Shown: one piece after another, positions 30,324-41,687 of the stretch
How the letters are laid out: each line of letters starts with the position of its first letter
How positions within the stretch are numbered: position 1 is the stretch's first letter
Translations under genes and position numbers: made by a program
Assembly (NCBI RefSeq): GCF_002551815.1
Contig: NZ_NVPR01000080.1
Coordinates: forward strand, 1 to 58,662
Length of the DNA: 58,662 nucleotides
DNA from: Bacillus sp. AFS098217
Lineage (GTDB): Bacteria; Bacillota; Bacilli; Bacillales; Bacillaceae_G
Direction of reading: 5' to 3'
Notes under the pieces: model-generated
Databases searched by the model: none
Told to the model about the DNA's origin: nothing
Seen by the model: only the letters and a program-made list of their open reading frames with translations

Positions 30324-33300
30324 TTACTGTTCCACGTAAACTTCATCGTTTTCTACATTCATGTCGTCTTGTGTTGTTTTAACAAGATCGACTTTACGAT
30401 AACGATTCATACCAGTTCCAGCAGGAACAAGTTTACCGATAATAACATTCTCTTTCAATCCTAGAAGTTCATCGCGCTTGCCTTTAATTGCTGCATCTGT
30501 TAGAACGCGAGTTGTTTCTTGGAACGACGCTGCAGATAAGAATGAATCTGTTTCAAGTGAAGCTTTTGTAATACCAAGAAGTACTGGTCTTGCTGTTGCT
30601 GGTTGTTTACCAGATAGTAACACCTTCGCATTCGCATCAGTAAACTGATGGATATCCAGTAATGTTCCTGGTAATACGTCTGTTTCACCCGCATCGCTTA
30701 CACGAACTTTGCGAAGCATTTGACGTACCATTACCTCTACGTGCTTGTCACCAATTTCTACCCCTTGCATACGGTATACTTTTTGAACTTCACGTAGTAA
30801 GTATTCTTGAACTGATGTAATGTCTGTTACTTTTAGTAATTCTTTCGGATCAATAGAACCTTCTGTTAACTCTTTTCCGTGACTAATTTGTTGTCCTGGA
30901 GCTACTTTCAGACGAGCACCGTAAGGAATTGCATACGTGCGAGCTTCAACCTCACCCTGTACAACAACCTCTTGACGATCTTTAACATCGTTGATCGCCG
31001 CGATAACACCGTCGATTTCACTGATAACTGCCTGACCTTTCGGATTACGAGCTTCGAAGATCTCTTGGATACGAGGTAAACCTTGTGTGATATCATCTCC
31101 GGCAACCCCACCTGTATGGAATGTACGCATCGTTAACTGTGTACCTGGCTCACCGATAGATTGAGCCGCGATAATACCTACCGCTTCCCCTACTTCTACG
31201 TCTGTTCCAGTTGCTAAGTTACGACCGTAACATTTCTTACATACACCATGGCGAGTGTTACATGTAAACGCTGAACGGATGTTTACTGTTTCCACACCTG
31301 AGTTTTCAACGATGTGAGCGATATCTTCAGTAATTAATTCATTTTCACGAACTAATACTTCACCTGTTTCAGGATGTTTTACAGTTTTTCTTGCAAAACG
31401 TCCAACAAGACGATCATATAATGACTCGATAACTTCATTACCCTCTTTAATCGCACCAATTAGTAAACCACGATCTGTTCCACAATCATCTTCACGGACG
31501 ATTACATCTTGTGCAACGTCTACAAGACGACGTGTTAAATAACCAGAATCGGCAGTCTTAAGTGCTGTATCAGCAAGACCTTTACGCGCACCATGCGTAG
31601 AGATGAAGTACTCAAGTACTGTTAAACCTTCACGGAAACTTGATTTGATTGGAAGTTCGATGATACGACCAGATGGGTTAGCCATCAAACCACGCATACC
31701 AGCAAGCTGAGTGAAGTTCGATGCGTTACCACGGGCACCAGAGTCACTCATCATAAAGATTGGGTTGCGCTTATTCAAGGATTTCATCAGTTTTCCTTGG
31801 ATAACATCTTTCGCATTACTCCAAATAGAGATAACACGATCATAACGTTCTTCTTCCGTGATTAAACCGCGACGGAATTGTTTAATTACTTTATCTACTT
31901 TTGCTTGTGCTTCGTGGAGAATTTCATCTTTTTCACCTAATACAAGAATATCTGCTACCCCAACTGTAATACCAGCTTTTGTAGAATGTTTAAATCCTAA
32001 GTTTTTCATACGGTCAAGCATGCGAGACGTTTCTGTAATTTGGAAACGTTTAAACACTTCCGCAATGATGTTACCAAGGATTTTCTTGCTAAATGGTGCC
32101 ACTTCTTCGCGACTAGCAATAATCTCTTTAATGTTCGCACCTTTTTCAACGAAATACTTCGCTGGTGTTTCTTTTTCAAGGTTTGAATTTGTTGGCTCGT
32201 TAATATAAGGGAACGACTTCGGTAAGATTTCGTTAAATATTAATTTACCAACTGTTGTTAATAGAAGCTTGCTCTTTTGCTCTTCAGTAAATGTTTCATT
32301 GTTATTCACTGAGCTTGCAGCAACTGCGACACGAGTATGAAGATGTACATATCCATTTTGGTACGCAAGCAATGCTTCATTTGTATCTTTGAACACCATA
32401 CCTTCACCAATTGCACCCTCACGCTCAAGTGTTAGGTAGTAGTTACCTAATACCATATCCTGAGATGGTGTAACAACTGGTTTTCCGTCTTTCGGGTTCA
32501 AGATGTTTTGTGCCGCTAACATAAGAAGACGCGCTTCAGCTTGTGCTTCTGATGATAACGGAACGTGAACCGCCATTTGGTCACCGTCAAAGTCCGCGTT
32601 GTATGCAGTACATACAAGTGGATGAAGACGGATTGCACGTCCTTCTACTAATGTAGGTTCGAACGCTTGGATACCAAGACGGTGAAGTGTTGGAGCACGG
32701 TTTAGAAGTACTGGATGCTCTTTAATCACAGATTCTAAAACATCCCAAACTTCAGGTTGTACACGCTCGATTTTACGTTTCGCACTCTTAATGTTGTGTG
32801 CTAACCCTTTTTCCACTAACTCTTTCATAACGAAAGGTTTGAACAGTTCAAGCGCCATTTCTTTTGGTAATCCACATTGGTACATCTTTAAGTTCGGTCC
32901 TACAACGATTACAGAACGACCAGAGTAGTCAACACGTTTACCTAATAAGTTTTGACGGAAACGTCCTTGTTTACCTTTCAGCATGTGAGATAGTGATTTT
33001 AACGGACGGTTACCTGGTCCAGTAACTGGACGACCACGGCGGCCGTTATCGATTAACGCATCTACAGCTTCTTGTAACATACGTTTTTCGTTTTGAACGA
33101 TAATGCTTGGTGCACCTAAGTCCAATAGACGTTTTAAACGGTTGTTACGATTAATTACACGACGGTATAGGTCGTTTAAGTCAGAAGTTGCAAAACGTCC
33201 ACCATCTAACTGTACCATTGGGCGTAGTTCTGGTGGGATAACTGGAAGAACATCTAAGATCATCCAAGATGGCTCATTTCCAGAGTTACGGAATGCTTCT

Positions 33301-33938
33301 AATACTTCTAGACGTTTAATAGCACGAGTACGACGTTGTCCTTGTGCTGTTTTTAATTCTTCTTTTAAGAAGTCTACTTCTTTATCTAAATCGATGTCTT
33401 GTAATAGCTTCTTAATCGCTTCTGCGCCCATAGCAGCTTGGAATGTGCTGCCATATCGATCACGATATGCACGGTATTCTTTTTCAGAAAGCAATTGCTT
33501 CTTATCAAGTGGTGTATCGCCACTTTCTGTTACAACATAAGAAGCGAAATAAATTACTTCTTCAAGCGCGCGAGGGGACATGTCTAAGACAAGTCCCATG
33601 CGGCTCGGGATACCTTTGAAATACCAAATATGAGATACAGGAGCAGCTAATTCGATATGACCCATACGTTCACGACGTACTTTCGCACGCGTTACTTCAA
33701 CACCACATCGATCACAAACTACACCTTTATAACGTACACGTTTATATTTTCCGCAATGACATTCCCAGTCCTTTTGTGGTCCGAAAATACGCTCACAGAA
33801 CAAGCCGTCTTTTTCAGGCTTCAACGTACGATAGTTAATTGTTTCTGGTTTCTTAACTTCACCATATGACCAAGAGCGAATCTTGTCAGGTGAAGCAAGT
33901 CCAATCTTCATATATTCAAAGTTATTTACATCTATCAA
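30324..33938 (-). CDS. rpoC: RNA polymerase beta' subunit
   Basis: 1204 codons from a TTG start at 33936-33938 with GGGAGGT upstream. The catalytic subunit: zinc-binding cysteines CHC...CDRC near 60-78, the bridge between clamp and active site, and the universal [12 protein letters not shown] loop holding the three metal-binding aspartates near residue 450. The trigger loop and C-terminal [26 protein letters not shown] are intact. Thirty-seven bases after rpoB. Confidence 0.99.
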   Translation of the reverse strand: MIDVNNFEYMKIGLASPDKIRSWSYGEVKKPETINYRTLKPEKDGLFCERIFGPQKDWECHCGKYKRVRYKGVVCDRCGVEVTRAKVRRERMGHIELAAPVSHIWYFKGIPSRMGLVLDMSPRALEEVIYFASYVVTESGDTPLDKKQLLSEKEYRAYRDRYGSTFQAAMGAEAIKKLLQDIDLDKEVDFLKEELKTAQGQRRTRAIKRLEVLEAFRNSGNEPSWMILDVLPVIPPELRPMVQLDGGRFATSDLNDLYRRVINRNNRLKRLLDLGAPSIIVQNEKRMLQEAVDALIDNGRRGRPVTGPGNRPLKSLSHMLKGKQGRFRQNLLGKRVDYSGRSVIVVGPNLKMYQCGLPKEMALELFKPFVMKELVEKGLAHNIKSAKRKIERVQPEVWDVLESVIKEHPVLLNRAPTLHRLGIQAFEPTLVEGRAIRLHPLVCTAYNADFDGDQMAVHVPLSSEAQAEARLLMLAAQNILNPKDGKPVVTPSQDMVLGNYYLTLEREGAIGEGMVFKDTNEALLAYQNGYVHLHTRVAVAASSVNNNETFTEEQKSKLLLTTVGKLIFNEILPKSFPYINEPTNSNLEKETPAKYFVEKGANIKEIIASREEVAPFSKKILGNIIAEVFKRFQITETSRMLDRMKNLGFKHSTKAGITVGVADILVLGEKDEILHEAQAKVDKVIKQFRRGLITEEERYDRVISIWSNAKDVIQGKLMKSLNKRNPIFMMSDSGARGNASNFTQLAGMRGLMANPSGRIIELPIKSSFREGLTVLEYFISTHGARKGLADTALKTADSGYLTRRLVDVAQDVIVREDDCGTDRGLLIGAIKEGNEVIESLYDRLVGRFARKTVKHPETGEVLVRENELITEDIAHIVENSGVETVNIRSAFTCNTRHGVCKKCYGRNLATGTDVEVGEAVGIIAAQSIGEPGTQLTMRTFHTGGVAGDDITQGLPRIQEIFEARNPKGQAVISEIDGVIAAINDVKDRQEVVVQGEVEARTYAIPYGARLKVAPGQQISHGKELTEGSIDPKELLKVTDITSVQEYLLREVQKVYRMQGVEIGDKHVEVMVRQMLRKVRVSDAGETDVLPGTLLDIHQFTDANAKVLLSGKQPATARPVLLGITKASLETDSFLSAASFQETTRVLTDAAIKGKRDELLGLKENVIIGKLVPAGTGMNRYRKVDLVKTTQDDMNVENDEVYVEQ

Positions 33939-33975
33939 GGGGCCTACCTCCCTTTTAGTCTACAGGTTATCCCAA

Positions 33976-36900
33976 TTATTCCTTAGTTGCCTCAACTTCG
34001 ATATTTAATTTGTCTGCGGATTGCTGTTCATCATCTTCCGTATCACGCATTTCAATTTCTGTATCGTCGCTAGACATCATTTTAACGTCCATACCTAAAC
34101 TTTGCAGTTCTTTAATCAATACTTTGAATGATTCTGGAACGCCTGGTTCTGGAACATTTTCGCCTTTAACAATTGCTTCGTATGTCTTAACGCGGCCGAC
34201 AACATCGTCAGACTTCACTGTTAAGATTTCTTGAAGAGTATAAGCAGCACCGTAAGCTTCAAGTGCCCAAACCTCCATCTCACCGAAACGTTGTCCACCG
34301 AACTGTGCTTTACCTCCAAGAGGTTGTTGCGTTACAAGTGAGTATGGTCCAGTAGAACGAGCATGAAGTTTATCGTCAACCATGTGCGCAAGTTTAATCA
34401 TGTACATGACACCAACTGATACACGGTTGTCGAATGGTTCACCAGAACGTCCATCATATAGAATCGTCTTCGCGTCATTCGCCATACCAGCTTCCTCAAT
34501 TGTGCCCCATACATCTTCCTCACGAGCACCATCGAATACTGGTGTTGCAACATGGATGCCAAGGTATCTTGCTGCCATACCAAGGTGAAGCTCTAATACC
34601 TGACCGATATTCATACGAGATGGTACCCCTAATGGGTTCAACATGATATCGATTGGTGTGCCATCTGGTAAGTACGGCATATCTTCTTCCGGTAAAATAC
34701 GGGAGATAACACCTTTGTTACCGTGACGACCGGCCATCTTGTCACCTTCAGAAATTTTACGTTTTTGAACGATATATGCACGTACAAGTTGATTTACACC
34801 TGGTGGCAACTCATCGCCATCTTCACGGTTAAATACTTTTACGTCTAAGATAATACCGCCACCACCATGTGGTACACGTAGTGATGTATCACGTACTTCA
34901 CGCGCTTTCTCACCGAAGATTGCATGTAATAAACGTTCTTCTGCTGTTAATTCTGTTACACCTTTTGGTGTTACTTTACCAACAAGTAGATCCCCGTCTT
35001 TTACTTCAGCACCGACACGAATAATACCGCGCTCGTCAAGGTTGCGAAGTGCATCTTCCCCAACGTTCGGAATATCACGTGTGATTTCTTCTGGTCCAAG
35101 CTTCGTATCACGAGCTTCTGATTCATATTCTTCAATATGGATAGAAGTGTACACATCATCCTTTACAAGGCGCTCACTCATAATGATCGCATCCTCGTAG
35201 TTATAACCGTCCCATGTCATAAAGCCAACAAGCACGTTACGTCCAAGTGCTAGTTCACCTTTTTCCATAGAAGGACCATCCGCAAGGATTTCACCTTTTA
35301 CAACTTGATCGCCAACACTTACGATTGGACGTTGGTTGTAACATGTTCCTTGGTTAGAACGAATGAATTTCAACATTTTGTAACGATCTAAATCGCCTTT
35401 TACTTTTTGACCGTCAACTTCTACATAGCGACGTACCCAAACTTCACGTGCTTCTACGCGTTCAACAACACCAGGGTGTTTACAAATTACTGCAGCACCT
35501 GAGTCTTTTGCTGATACGTACTCCATACCTGTACCTACAATCGGAGATTCCGGATTCATTAACGGAACCGCCTGACGTTGCATGTTCGCACCCATAAGTG
35601 CACGGTTGGAGTCATCGTTTTCTAAGAACGGAATACAAGCTGTCGCTGCGGACACTACTTGTTTTGGAGATACATCCATGTAGTCGATACGTTCTTTATT
35701 TGTGACAATGTTTTCACCACGGAAACGAGCTACGATATCTTCATCAAGGAATTCTCCTTCTTCAGATAACTTCATGTTCGCTTGGGCTACAACATAATTA
35801 TCTTCTTCATCTGCTGTTAAGTAATCAACATGGCCCGTTACACGACCAGTTTCTGGATCAACACGACGGTATGGTGTTTCAATGAAACCAAACTCATTTA
35901 CTTTCGCGAAGGAAGATAACGAGTTAATCAAACCGATGTTTGGTCCCTCTGGCGTTTCAATCGGACACATACGACCATAGTGAGAATAGTGAACGTCACG
36001 TACTTCAAAGCCTGCACGCTCACGTGTTAAACCACCGGGTCCTAATGCAGATAGTCTTCGTTTATGTGTTAACTCTGCTAATGGATTCGTTTGATCCATG
36101 AACTGAGATAACTGAGAACTTCCGAAGAACTCTTTAATAGATGCAATAACCGGACGAATGTTAATTAACGCCTGCGGTGTAATTGCATTTGTATCCTGGA
36201 TCGACATTCTCTCACGAACAACACGTTCCATACGAGAAAGACCGATACGGAATTGGTTTTGTAATAGTTCCCCTACAGAACGCAGACGACGATTTCCTAA
36301 ATGGTCAATATCATCTGTATCCCCTACTTTGTATAGCAGGTTAAAGAAGTAACTAATAGAAGCAAGAATATCACCTGGTGTGATGTGTTTTATGTCACGA
36401 GTGATGTTTGCATTCCCAATTACATTGATAGAACGTTCACCGTCTGACTCTGGAGCATAAATCTTAATAGATTGCAGCTCAACATCGCCTTCTACCACTC
36501 CACCCATTGGTTTCGCTGTTTTGAATCCAATGTTTTTCTCTAAGTAAGGTAAAATGCGATCTAGTGTACGGCGATCTAAGACTGTTCCTTCTGCCGCTAA
36601 AATCTCTCCAGTTTCTGGATCTACTAATGTTTCAGCTAAGCGTTGGTTAAACAATCTGTTTTTAATGTGTAGCTTTTTGTTGATCTTATAGCGACCTACA
36701 TTTGCTAAATCATAGCGCTTTGGATCAAAGAAACGCGAAACAAGCAAGCTTTTTGCATTTTCTACTGTTGGTGGTTCACCTGGACGTAGACGCTCATAAA
36801 TTTCAAGCAATGCTTTTTCTGTGCTGTCTGTGTTGTCTTTTTCTAGCGTATTGCTTAAGTATTCGTTATCACCTAAAAGCTCGGTGATTTCTTGATCAGA

Positions 36901-37506
36901 GCCAAACCCTAATGCGCGTAACAAAACAGTTACAGGAAGTTTACGCGTACGGTCGATACGCACATATACAACATCCTTAGCATCTGTTTCATACTCTAAC
37001 CAAGCTCCGCGGTTTGGAATTACAGTAGCAGTAAAACCACGCTTTCCGTTTTTATCCACTTTGCCACTATAGTATACGCTTGGAGAGCGAACTAACTGGG
37101 AAACGATAACACGTTCTGCACCGTTAATTACGAATGTTCCAGTCTCTGTCATGAGTGGGAAATCTCCCATGAACACATCTTGTTCTTTTACTTCACCAGT
37201 TTCTTTGTTGATTAGACGAACTTTCACACGAAGTGGTGCTGCGTACGTCACATCACGCTCTTTGCATTCTTCTACAGAGTATTTCGGTTCACCTAAACTG
37301 TAGTCGATAAATTCAAGCGATAGATTTCCCGTAAAGTCTTCAATCGGAGAAATGTCTTGGAACATTTCTCGCAAACCCTCATCAAGAAACCACTGATAAG
37401 AAGAGGTTTGAATTTCGATAAGATTTGGTAACTCTAATACTTCACTAATACGGGCATAACTTCTTCGTTGGCGGTGGCGTCCGTATTGAACTAGTTGACC
37501 TGTCAA
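33976..37506 (-). CDS. rpoB: RNA polymerase beta subunit
   Basis: 1176 residues from the TTG at 37504-37506, preceded by GAGGGGTGA at normal spacing; a GTG nine bases further upstream lies inside that Shine-Dalgarno. The rifampicin pocket [30 protein letters not shown] (broken here: [12 protein letters not shown], then [10 protein letters not shown]) has wild-type residues. The C-terminal acidic tail is short and species-specific. A 290-base leader and its own promoter precede the gene. Confidence 0.99.
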   Translation of the reverse strand: MTGQLVQYGRHRQRRSYARISEVLELPNLIEIQTSSYQWFLDEGLREMFQDISPIEDFTGNLSLEFIDYSLGEPKYSVEECKERDVTYAAPLRVKVRLINKETGEVKEQDVFMGDFPLMTETGTFVINGAERVIVSQLVRSPSVYYSGKVDKNGKRGFTATVIPNRGAWLEYETDAKDVVYVRIDRTRKLPVTVLLRALGFGSDQEITELLGDNEYLSNTLEKDNTDSTEKALLEIYERLRPGEPPTVENAKSLLVSRFFDPKRYDLANVGRYKINKKLHIKNRLFNQRLAETLVDPETGEILAAEGTVLDRRTLDRILPYLEKNIGFKTAKPMGGVVEGDVELQSIKIYAPESDGERSINVIGNANITRDIKHITPGDILASISYFFNLLYKVGDTDDIDHLGNRRLRSVGELLQNQFRIGLSRMERVVRERMSIQDTNAITPQALINIRPVIASIKEFFGSSQLSQFMDQTNPLAELTHKRRLSALGPGGLTRERAGFEVRDVHYSHYGRMCPIETPEGPNIGLINSLSSFAKVNEFGFIETPYRRVDPETGRVTGHVDYLTADEEDNYVVAQANMKLSEEGEFLDEDIVARFRGENIVTNKERIDYMDVSPKQVVSAATACIPFLENDDSNRALMGANMQRQAVPLMNPESPIVGTGMEYVSAKDSGAAVICKHPGVVERVEAREVWVRRYVEVDGQKVKGDLDRYKMLKFIRSNQGTCYNQRPIVSVGDQVVKGEILADGPSMEKGELALGRNVLVGFMTWDGYNYEDAIIMSERLVKDDVYTSIHIEEYESEARDTKLGPEEITRDIPNVGEDALRNLDERGIIRVGAEVKDGDLLVGKVTPKGVTELTAEERLLHAIFGEKAREVRDTSLRVPHGGGGIILDVKVFNREDGDELPPGVNQLVRAYIVQKRKISEGDKMAGRHGNKGVISRILPEEDMPYLPDGTPIDIMLNPLGVPSRMNIGQVLELHLGMAARYLGIHVATPVFDGAREEDVWGTIEEAGMANDAKTILYDGRSGEPFDNRVSVGVMYMIKLAHMVDDKLHARSTGPYSLVTQQPLGGKAQFGGQRFGEMEVWALEAYGAAYTLQEILTVKSDDVVGRVKTYEAIVKGENVPEPGVPESFKVLIKELQSLGMDVKMMSSDDTEIEMRDTEDDEQQSADKLNIEVEATKE

Positions 37507-37540
37507 CTGCTTCACCCCTCAAATCATGAGTATTATAAAT

Positions 37541-37594
37541 GCACAAAAAAATTGTGCAAAATCACAAATAAATACAGCTAACGCTAGTAGCGTA
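37541..37594 (-). other. hairpins in the rpoB leader
   Basis: On the minus strand AGCTA-CGCT pairs with AGCGTTAGCT (37573-37594 region, one bulge) and GCACAA with TTGTGC around a T5 loop (37541-37557). Neither is followed by a T-run in the direction of rpoB transcription. They lie in the 260-base transcribed leader; function unknown. Confidence 0.5.
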
Positions 37595-37770
37595 GCTTTT
37601 TCTCTCAAAGATAGATACGTTGAGTCTTTCTACCTGTTCAAAAAAGAAAAATGGCTTCTATAAGAAAACCATCATTCTGTTTCATAATCTGCTGATTTTA
37701 CTATCTTTTCCAAGAGAAGCAAAAATATACATCTTTCTCAACGCAGAAAATCATATATTGGCATTTTATA

Positions 37771-37799
37771 ATGGTAACATAGCCAAAAAAAACCGTCAA
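37771..37799 (-). promoter_or_regulatory. rpoB-rpoC promoter
   Basis: On the minus strand TTGACG (37794-37799), 17 bp, TACCAT (37771-37776) with extended -10 TATGT before it. The -35 overlaps the stop region of the methyltransferase gene. Predicted leader about 260 bases long. Confidence 0.65.
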
Positions 37800-38395
37800 C
37801 GTTTTTTTGATTTTATGATATAATATCCTTTTTTCTTTTCTACAACTTCGACTTCAGAAAATGTTTCCTCTAGTTTTTTAAGTGCAGATGGTGCACCTTG
37901 TTTCTTTTGAATAACAATCCAAAGTTCTCCACCCGGTACTAGATGATGGGCAGCTTCTTCTAAAATCTCATGTACGATATGCTTACCAGCACGAATCGGC
38001 GGATTAGATAGAATAGCAGCATACTTGCCATCTACATTTTCATAGACGCTACTTTGAAAAATACGAACGTTTTCAACTTTGTTATTAACCGCATTTTCTT
38101 TCGCAAGCCCAAGTGCCCTTTCATTCACATCCACCATGTGAACACTACGCTCCTGAAACTCTTTCGCCAATGATAAGCCGATTGGACCGTATCCACATCC
38201 GACATCTAATACATCGCCTTTGATATCCGGCATTTGAAACGCTTCAATTAAAAGACGAGAACCAAAGTCCACCTCGTTTTTCGAAAACACCCCATGGTCA
38301 GATAAAAAAACAAACCGCGATCCTCTCAATGTATATTCCCACCGTTTACGATCACTTTTGCTCGAAGGGTCGTTAGAAAAATAATGGTCTGCCAT
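37796..38395 (-). CDS. ybxB: RsmC-like class I SAM methyltransferase (YbxB)
   Basis: 199 residues. Resembles the catalytic half of 16S rRNA guanine-1207 methyltransferase RsmC. Motif I VLDVGCGYGPIGLSLA near 61-76, and the NPPIRAGK (NPP[FY]-type) catalytic motif. Target not proven in Bacillus. Start MADHYFSNDPSS at 38393-38395 with AGAGGTGG upstream; the longer reading goes through the rplL terminator. It sits between that terminator and the rpoB promoter. Confidence 0.9.
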   Translation of the reverse strand: MADHYFSNDPSSKSDRKRWEYTLRGSRFVFLSDHGVFSKNEVDFGSRLLIEAFQMPDIKGDVLDVGCGYGPIGLSLAKEFQERSVHMVDVNERALGLAKENAVNNKVENVRIFQSSVYENVDGKYAAILSNPPIRAGKHIVHEILEEAAHHLVPGGELWIVIQKKQGAPSALKKLEETFSEVEVVEKKKGYYIIKSKKR

Positions 38396-38420
38396 ATGGC
38401 CACCTCTTTTCTTTACAGTT

Positions 38421-38455
38421 AAAAAAAAAGCTCGCATGAGAGCGAGCTTTTTTTA
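38421..38455 (-). terminator. rplJ-rplL terminator
   Basis: On the minus strand AAAGCTCGC and GCGAGCTTT form a stem with a 6-base loop and a T-run of nine. It lies 17 bp after rplL and just before ybxB, so ybxB-rpoBC depends on readthrough or its own promoters. Confidence 0.9.
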
Positions 38456-38471
38456 AAGCATCAAAAGTTAA

Positions 38472-38831
38472 TTACTTAACTTCTACAGCAGCGCCAACTT
38501 CTTCAAGTTTAGCTTTGATTTCTTCAGCTTCTTCTTTAGCAGCAGCTTCTTTGATTACTTTTGGAGTGTTGTCAACTAATTCTTTAGCTTCTTTTAAGCC
38601 AAGACCAGTGATTTCACGAACAACTTTGATAACTTTGATTTTTTGTGCACCAGCGCTAGTTAGTTCCACATCAAATTCAGTTTTCTCAGCAGCAGCTTCT
38701 CCAGCGCCACCAGCAACAGCTACAGGAGCAGCAGCAGTTACGCCGAATTCTTCCTCGATAGCTTTTACTAAGTCGTTAAGTTCTAATACAGTCATAGATT
38801 TAACTGCTTCAATGATTTGTTCTTTAGTCAT
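38472..38831 (-). CDS. rplL: 50S ribosomal protein L7/L12 (bL12)
   Basis: 119 residues. Multiple copies form the flexible stalk that recruits translation factors. An N-terminal dimerisation helix, an Ala/Gly-rich hinge ([15 protein letters not shown]) and the C-terminal factor-binding domain ([23 protein letters not shown]) are clear. Follows rplJ after 67 bp. Confidence 0.98.
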
Positions 38832-38898
38832 TGTAAATATCCTCCCTTAAATAGGTTTGTATTGTTTTATCGATAACACGTAATTATCTTTTAAAAAA

Positions 38899-39399
38899 TT
38901 AAGCGCCTTGCTCTTCCTTTTGATCTGCAACTGCTTTAGTAGCAAGTGCCAGGTTACGGATTGGAGCTTGAAGAACGCTAAGAAGCATAGAAAGTAAGCC
39001 TTCACGAGATGGAAGAGTAGCGATAGCTTTAACTTCATCAAGTGTTACAAGTTTACCTTCGATTACGCCCGCTTTAATTTCTAAAGCTTCATGATCTTTA
39101 GCGAAGTCATTTAATACTTTCGCAGGAGCAACTACATCCTCGTTACTGAACGCGATTGCGTTTGGTCCTGTTAAGAATTCGTTTAACTCAGCCATTTCAA
39201 CAGATTCTGCAGCACGACGAGTTAAAGAGTTTTTGTAAACTTTGAACTCAACGCCAGCTTCACGTAAGTTTTTACGTAATTCTGTTGCTTCAGATACTGT
39301 TAAACCACGGTAGTCAACAACGATTGTAGATTTACTTTCGCGAAGTTTTTCAGCGATTTCAGTCACAACTTGTTGTTTAGTTTCGATTGCTTTGCTCAT
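38899..39399 (-). CDS. rplJ: 50S ribosomal protein L10 (uL10)
   Basis: 166 residues. Base of the L12 stalk; the L10-L12 complex binds its own leader RNA to repress translation. [22 protein letters not shown] and [24 protein letters not shown] are diagnostic. The start at 39397-39399 has AGGAGGTG upstream; a longer reading runs back into the leader and is rejected. Confidence 0.98.
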   Translation of the reverse strand: MSKAIETKQQVVTEIAEKLRESKSTIVVDYRGLTVSEATELRKNLREAGVEFKVYKNSLTRRAAESVEMAELNEFLTGPNAIAFSNEDVVAPAKVLNDFAKDHEALEIKAGVIEGKLVTLDEVKAIATLPSREGLLSMLLSVLQAPIRNLALATKAVADQKEEQGA

Positions 39400-39419
39400 G
39401 TTATTACACCTCCTGTAGA

Positions 39420-39585
39420 TTATATAGAAGATGTACCGAAAGTGCACTAAAAAACCTCCATGCCCAGTTGTAGACATGGAGGCATATAGTCACAGAAAAA
39501 AATTCCGTTTCGTATATTAACACCTAGGTAGGAAATTAAGCCAAATTGGCACCTACTGTCTACGGTACACTATTTAAATTCACAA
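39420..39585 (-). ncRNA. L10 leader with internal terminator hairpin
   Basis: On the minus strand the leader opens with a GTAGG/CCTAC plus GCC/GGC stem (39528-39556), the fold bound by the L10-L12 complex, and ends with CCTCCATG/CATGGAGG (39455-39482) followed by TTTTTT, a terminator-like hairpin. This is the RNA family known in Firmicutes as L10 leader; binding would favour repression. Confidence 0.82.
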
Positions 39586-39593
39586 CATAAATG

Positions 39594-39622
39594 ATTATAT
39601 TAAAACTTCTTTATGAAGTCAA
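39594..39622 (-). promoter_or_regulatory. rplJ-rplL promoter
   Basis: On the minus strand TTGACT (39617-39622), 17 bp, perfect TATAAT (39594-39599), just after the rplA stop codon; matches the separate L10 promoter known in B. subtilis. Confidence 0.8.
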
Positions 39623-39632
39623 CTTCCAATTT

Positions 39633-40325
39633 TTACGCGATTGTAGAAACGTCTACACGTACGCCAGGTCCCATTGTAGAAGCAACAGTTGCGTTCTTCA
39701 TGTAAGTACCTTTTGCAGCAGCTGGCTTAGCTTTTAATAGCGTGTCAGCAATTGTTTTGAAGTTTTCTACTAATTTTGCATCTTCGAAAGATACTTTACC
39801 GATTGGAACATGGATGTTACCAGCTTTATCAACGCGGTATTCAACTTTACCAGCTTTGATTTCGTTAACAGCTTTTGTTACATCGAAAGTAACTGTTCCA
39901 GTTTTAGGGTTTGGCATTAAACCTTTAGGTCCTAATACGCGACCAAGTTTACCAACTTCACCCATCATGTCTGGAGTTGCTACTACTACATCGAAATCGA
40001 ACCAACCTTGTTGGATTTTACCGATGTAATCAGTATCGCCTACGAAGTCAGCACCAGCAGCTTCAGCTTCTTTTGCTTTTTCACCTTTAGCGAATACTAA
40101 TACACGTTGTACTTTACCAGTACCGTGCGGAAGAACAACTGCACCACGAATTTGTTGGTCAGCTTTCTTAGGATCAACACCTAAACGGAATGCAGCTTCT
40201 ACAGTTGCATCAAATTTAGCTGTGTTTGTTTTCTTTACTAATTCTACTGCTTCTGTTGCAGAGTAAGCAGTTGCACGATCAACAAGCTTCGCAGCTTCTA
40301 CGTACTTTTTACCTCTTTTAGCCAT
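39633..40325 (-). CDS. rplA: 50S ribosomal protein L1 (uL1)
   Basis: 230 residues. L1 forms the mobile stalk that moves with the E-site tRNA, and represses its own operon in several bacteria. [17 protein letters not shown] at the start, [12 protein letters not shown] and [16 protein letters not shown] are characteristic. The start at 40323-40325 has AAGGAGGAAATAA upstream; 31 upstream codons in frame are rejected. Confidence 0.98.
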   Translation of the reverse strand: MAKRGKKYVEAAKLVDRATAYSATEAVELVKKTNTAKFDATVEAAFRLGVDPKKADQQIRGAVVLPHGTGKVQRVLVFAKGEKAKEAEAAGADFVGDTDYIGKIQQGWFDFDVVVATPDMMGEVGKLGRVLGPKGLMPNPKTGTVTFDVTKAVNEIKAGKVEYRVDKAGNIHVPIGKVSFEDAKLVENFKTIADTLLKAKPAAAKGTYMKNATVASTMGPGVRVDVSTIA

Positions 40326-40450
40326 GTTTATTTCCTCCTTGAATGTGGTTTTAGCGGAATAACCTCCCACGTTTACGCCTTCATTCCGGGAAAACCCCGA
40401 GGATGCGCGCCCATCCATTTATTTAAAAACGATACTCATTTACGATAATA

Positions 40451-40485
40451 AAGGTTGCGAATTGGAATTCCAGACCCGCAACCTT
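40451..40485 (-). other. hairpin in the rplK-rplA gap
   Basis: On the minus strand AAGGTTGCG (40477-40485) pairs perfectly with CGCAACCTT (40451-40459). Only a weak T-run follows (TTTATTAT), so it could be a partial terminator or the L1 target in the message. Confidence 0.5.
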
Positions 40486-40506
40486 CTTTACAAAAAACAA
40501 ATCGAA

Positions 40507-40932
40507 TTAGTCTTCGATAACGATGCCCATACTGCGTGCAGTACCTTCAACCATACGCATTGCAGCTTCTACGCTAGCAGCGTTAAGGTCAGGCATTTTA
40601 GTTTCAGCGATTTCGCGTACTTTATCACGCTTAACAGTTGCCACTTTATTACGATTTGGTTCACCAGAACCAGACTCGATACCAGCTACTTTCTTAAGAA
40701 GAACAGCAGCAGGAGGAGTTTTAGTAATGAAAGTGAATGAACGGTCTTCGAATACCGTAATTTCAACAGGAATGATAAGACCAGCTTGATCTGCTGTACG
40801 AGCGTTGAACTCTTTACAGAAGCCCATGATGTTAACACCCGCTTGTCCTAATGCTGGACCAACTGGTGGAGCTGGGTTAGCTTTACCTGCAGGAATTTGA
40901 AGTTTTACCATTTTAATTACCTTTTTAGCCAC
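40507..40932 (-). CDS. rplK: 50S ribosomal protein L11 (uL11)
   Basis: 141 residues from a GTG start at 40930-40932 with AAGGAGGTG well placed. L11 forms the GTPase-associated centre with 23S rRNA, and is needed for stringent response. The proline-rich [20 protein letters not shown] linker, where thiostrepton-resistance changes occur, is unchanged. Confidence 0.97.
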
Positions 40933-41023
40933 GAGACACACCTCCTTAAGTCCGTGATGTGGTCAATTGGACAATGATTTGTCCTCCCACTTCATATTTT
41001 ATCTATAACGATAAAATCTTTTT

Positions 41024-41051
41024 CAAAAAACGTCTCCGTTACCGAAGACGT
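41024..41051 (-). terminator. nusG terminator
   Basis: On the minus strand ACGTCT and AGACGT (with inner CG/CG pairs) form a hairpin followed by TTTTTTG, between nusG and rplK. Confidence 0.85.
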
Positions 41052-41101
41052 ACTGACTTAAAAGATATTATCACTTTTTACAATTCATTTCAAGTTTCAT
41101 T

Positions 41102-41635
41102 TTATAATTTTTCAATTTGATGGAAGTCCAGCTCGACCGGTGTTTCACGACCAAACATATCTACAAGCACTCGTACTTTTTGTTTTTCCATATCAATTTC
41201 TTCGATTGCACCTGTATAGTTTGCGAACGGACCTTCATTTACACGCACTGTTTCATGAAGTTCAAAGTCAAAATCAACAACTTCATTGTCCATTCCCATA
41301 TGCTTCATAATGGTAACAACTTCCTCTTCTAATAGAGGAGATGGTTTTGAACCTGATCCAGAAGATCCAACAAAACCTGTCACGCCTGGTGTATTACGGA
41401 CAACATACCAAGAATCGTCAGTCATAATTAGTTCAACTAACACATAACCTGGGAATACTTTTCTTTTTGTTAATTTTTCTTTTCCGTTTTTCATTTCTAC
41501 TTCTACTTCTTCTGGGACAACAACACGGAAAATTTTATCTTGCATTCCCATTGATTCTACACGTTTCTCTAGGTTTGCTTTTACTTTATTTTCATATCCA
41601 GAATAAGTATGGACAACATACCAACTTTTTTCCAT
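41102..41635 (-). CDS. nusG: transcription factor NusG
   Basis: 177 residues. Binds RNA polymerase; in Bacillus it stimulates pausing at specific T-rich sites and can couple to ribosomes. N-terminal NGN domain with WYVVHTYSGYENKVK, C-terminal KOW domain with VNEGPFANYTGAIEEID. The Shine-Dalgarno GGGAGGGA lies 20 bases before the ATG, separated from it by the hairpin AGGAC-GCTC-GTCCT; a stop codon immediately upstream of the ATG rules out an earlier start in this frame. Confidence 0.98.
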   Translation of the reverse strand: MEKSWYVVHTYSGYENKVKANLEKRVESMGMQDKIFRVVVPEEVEVEMKNGKEKLTKRKVFPGYVLVELIMTDDSWYVVRNTPGVTGFVGSSGSGSKPSPLLEEEVVTIMKHMGMDNEVVDFDFELHETVRVNEGPFANYTGAIEEIDMEKQKVRVLVDMFGRETPVELDFHQIEKL

Positions 41636-41641
41636 TCATTT

Positions 41642-41655
41642 AGGACGAGCGTCCT
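41642..41655 (-). other. hairpin between the nusG Shine-Dalgarno and start
   Basis: AGGAC-GCTC-GTCCT (minus strand) forms a 5-bp stem with a 4-base loop. The Shine-Dalgarno GGGAGGGA (41656-41663) ends where it begins; 6 bases separate its other end from the ATG. Folding would restore a normal Shine-Dalgarno spacing. Confidence 0.6.
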
Positions 41656-41687
41656 TCCCTCCCTGACGTACATTTTTTTGTGCAAAT

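Noticed and set aside
37796-38437. Longer ybxB starting at 38437
   Set aside because: The extension is the rplL terminator translated; the start at 38395 has the ribosome-binding site.
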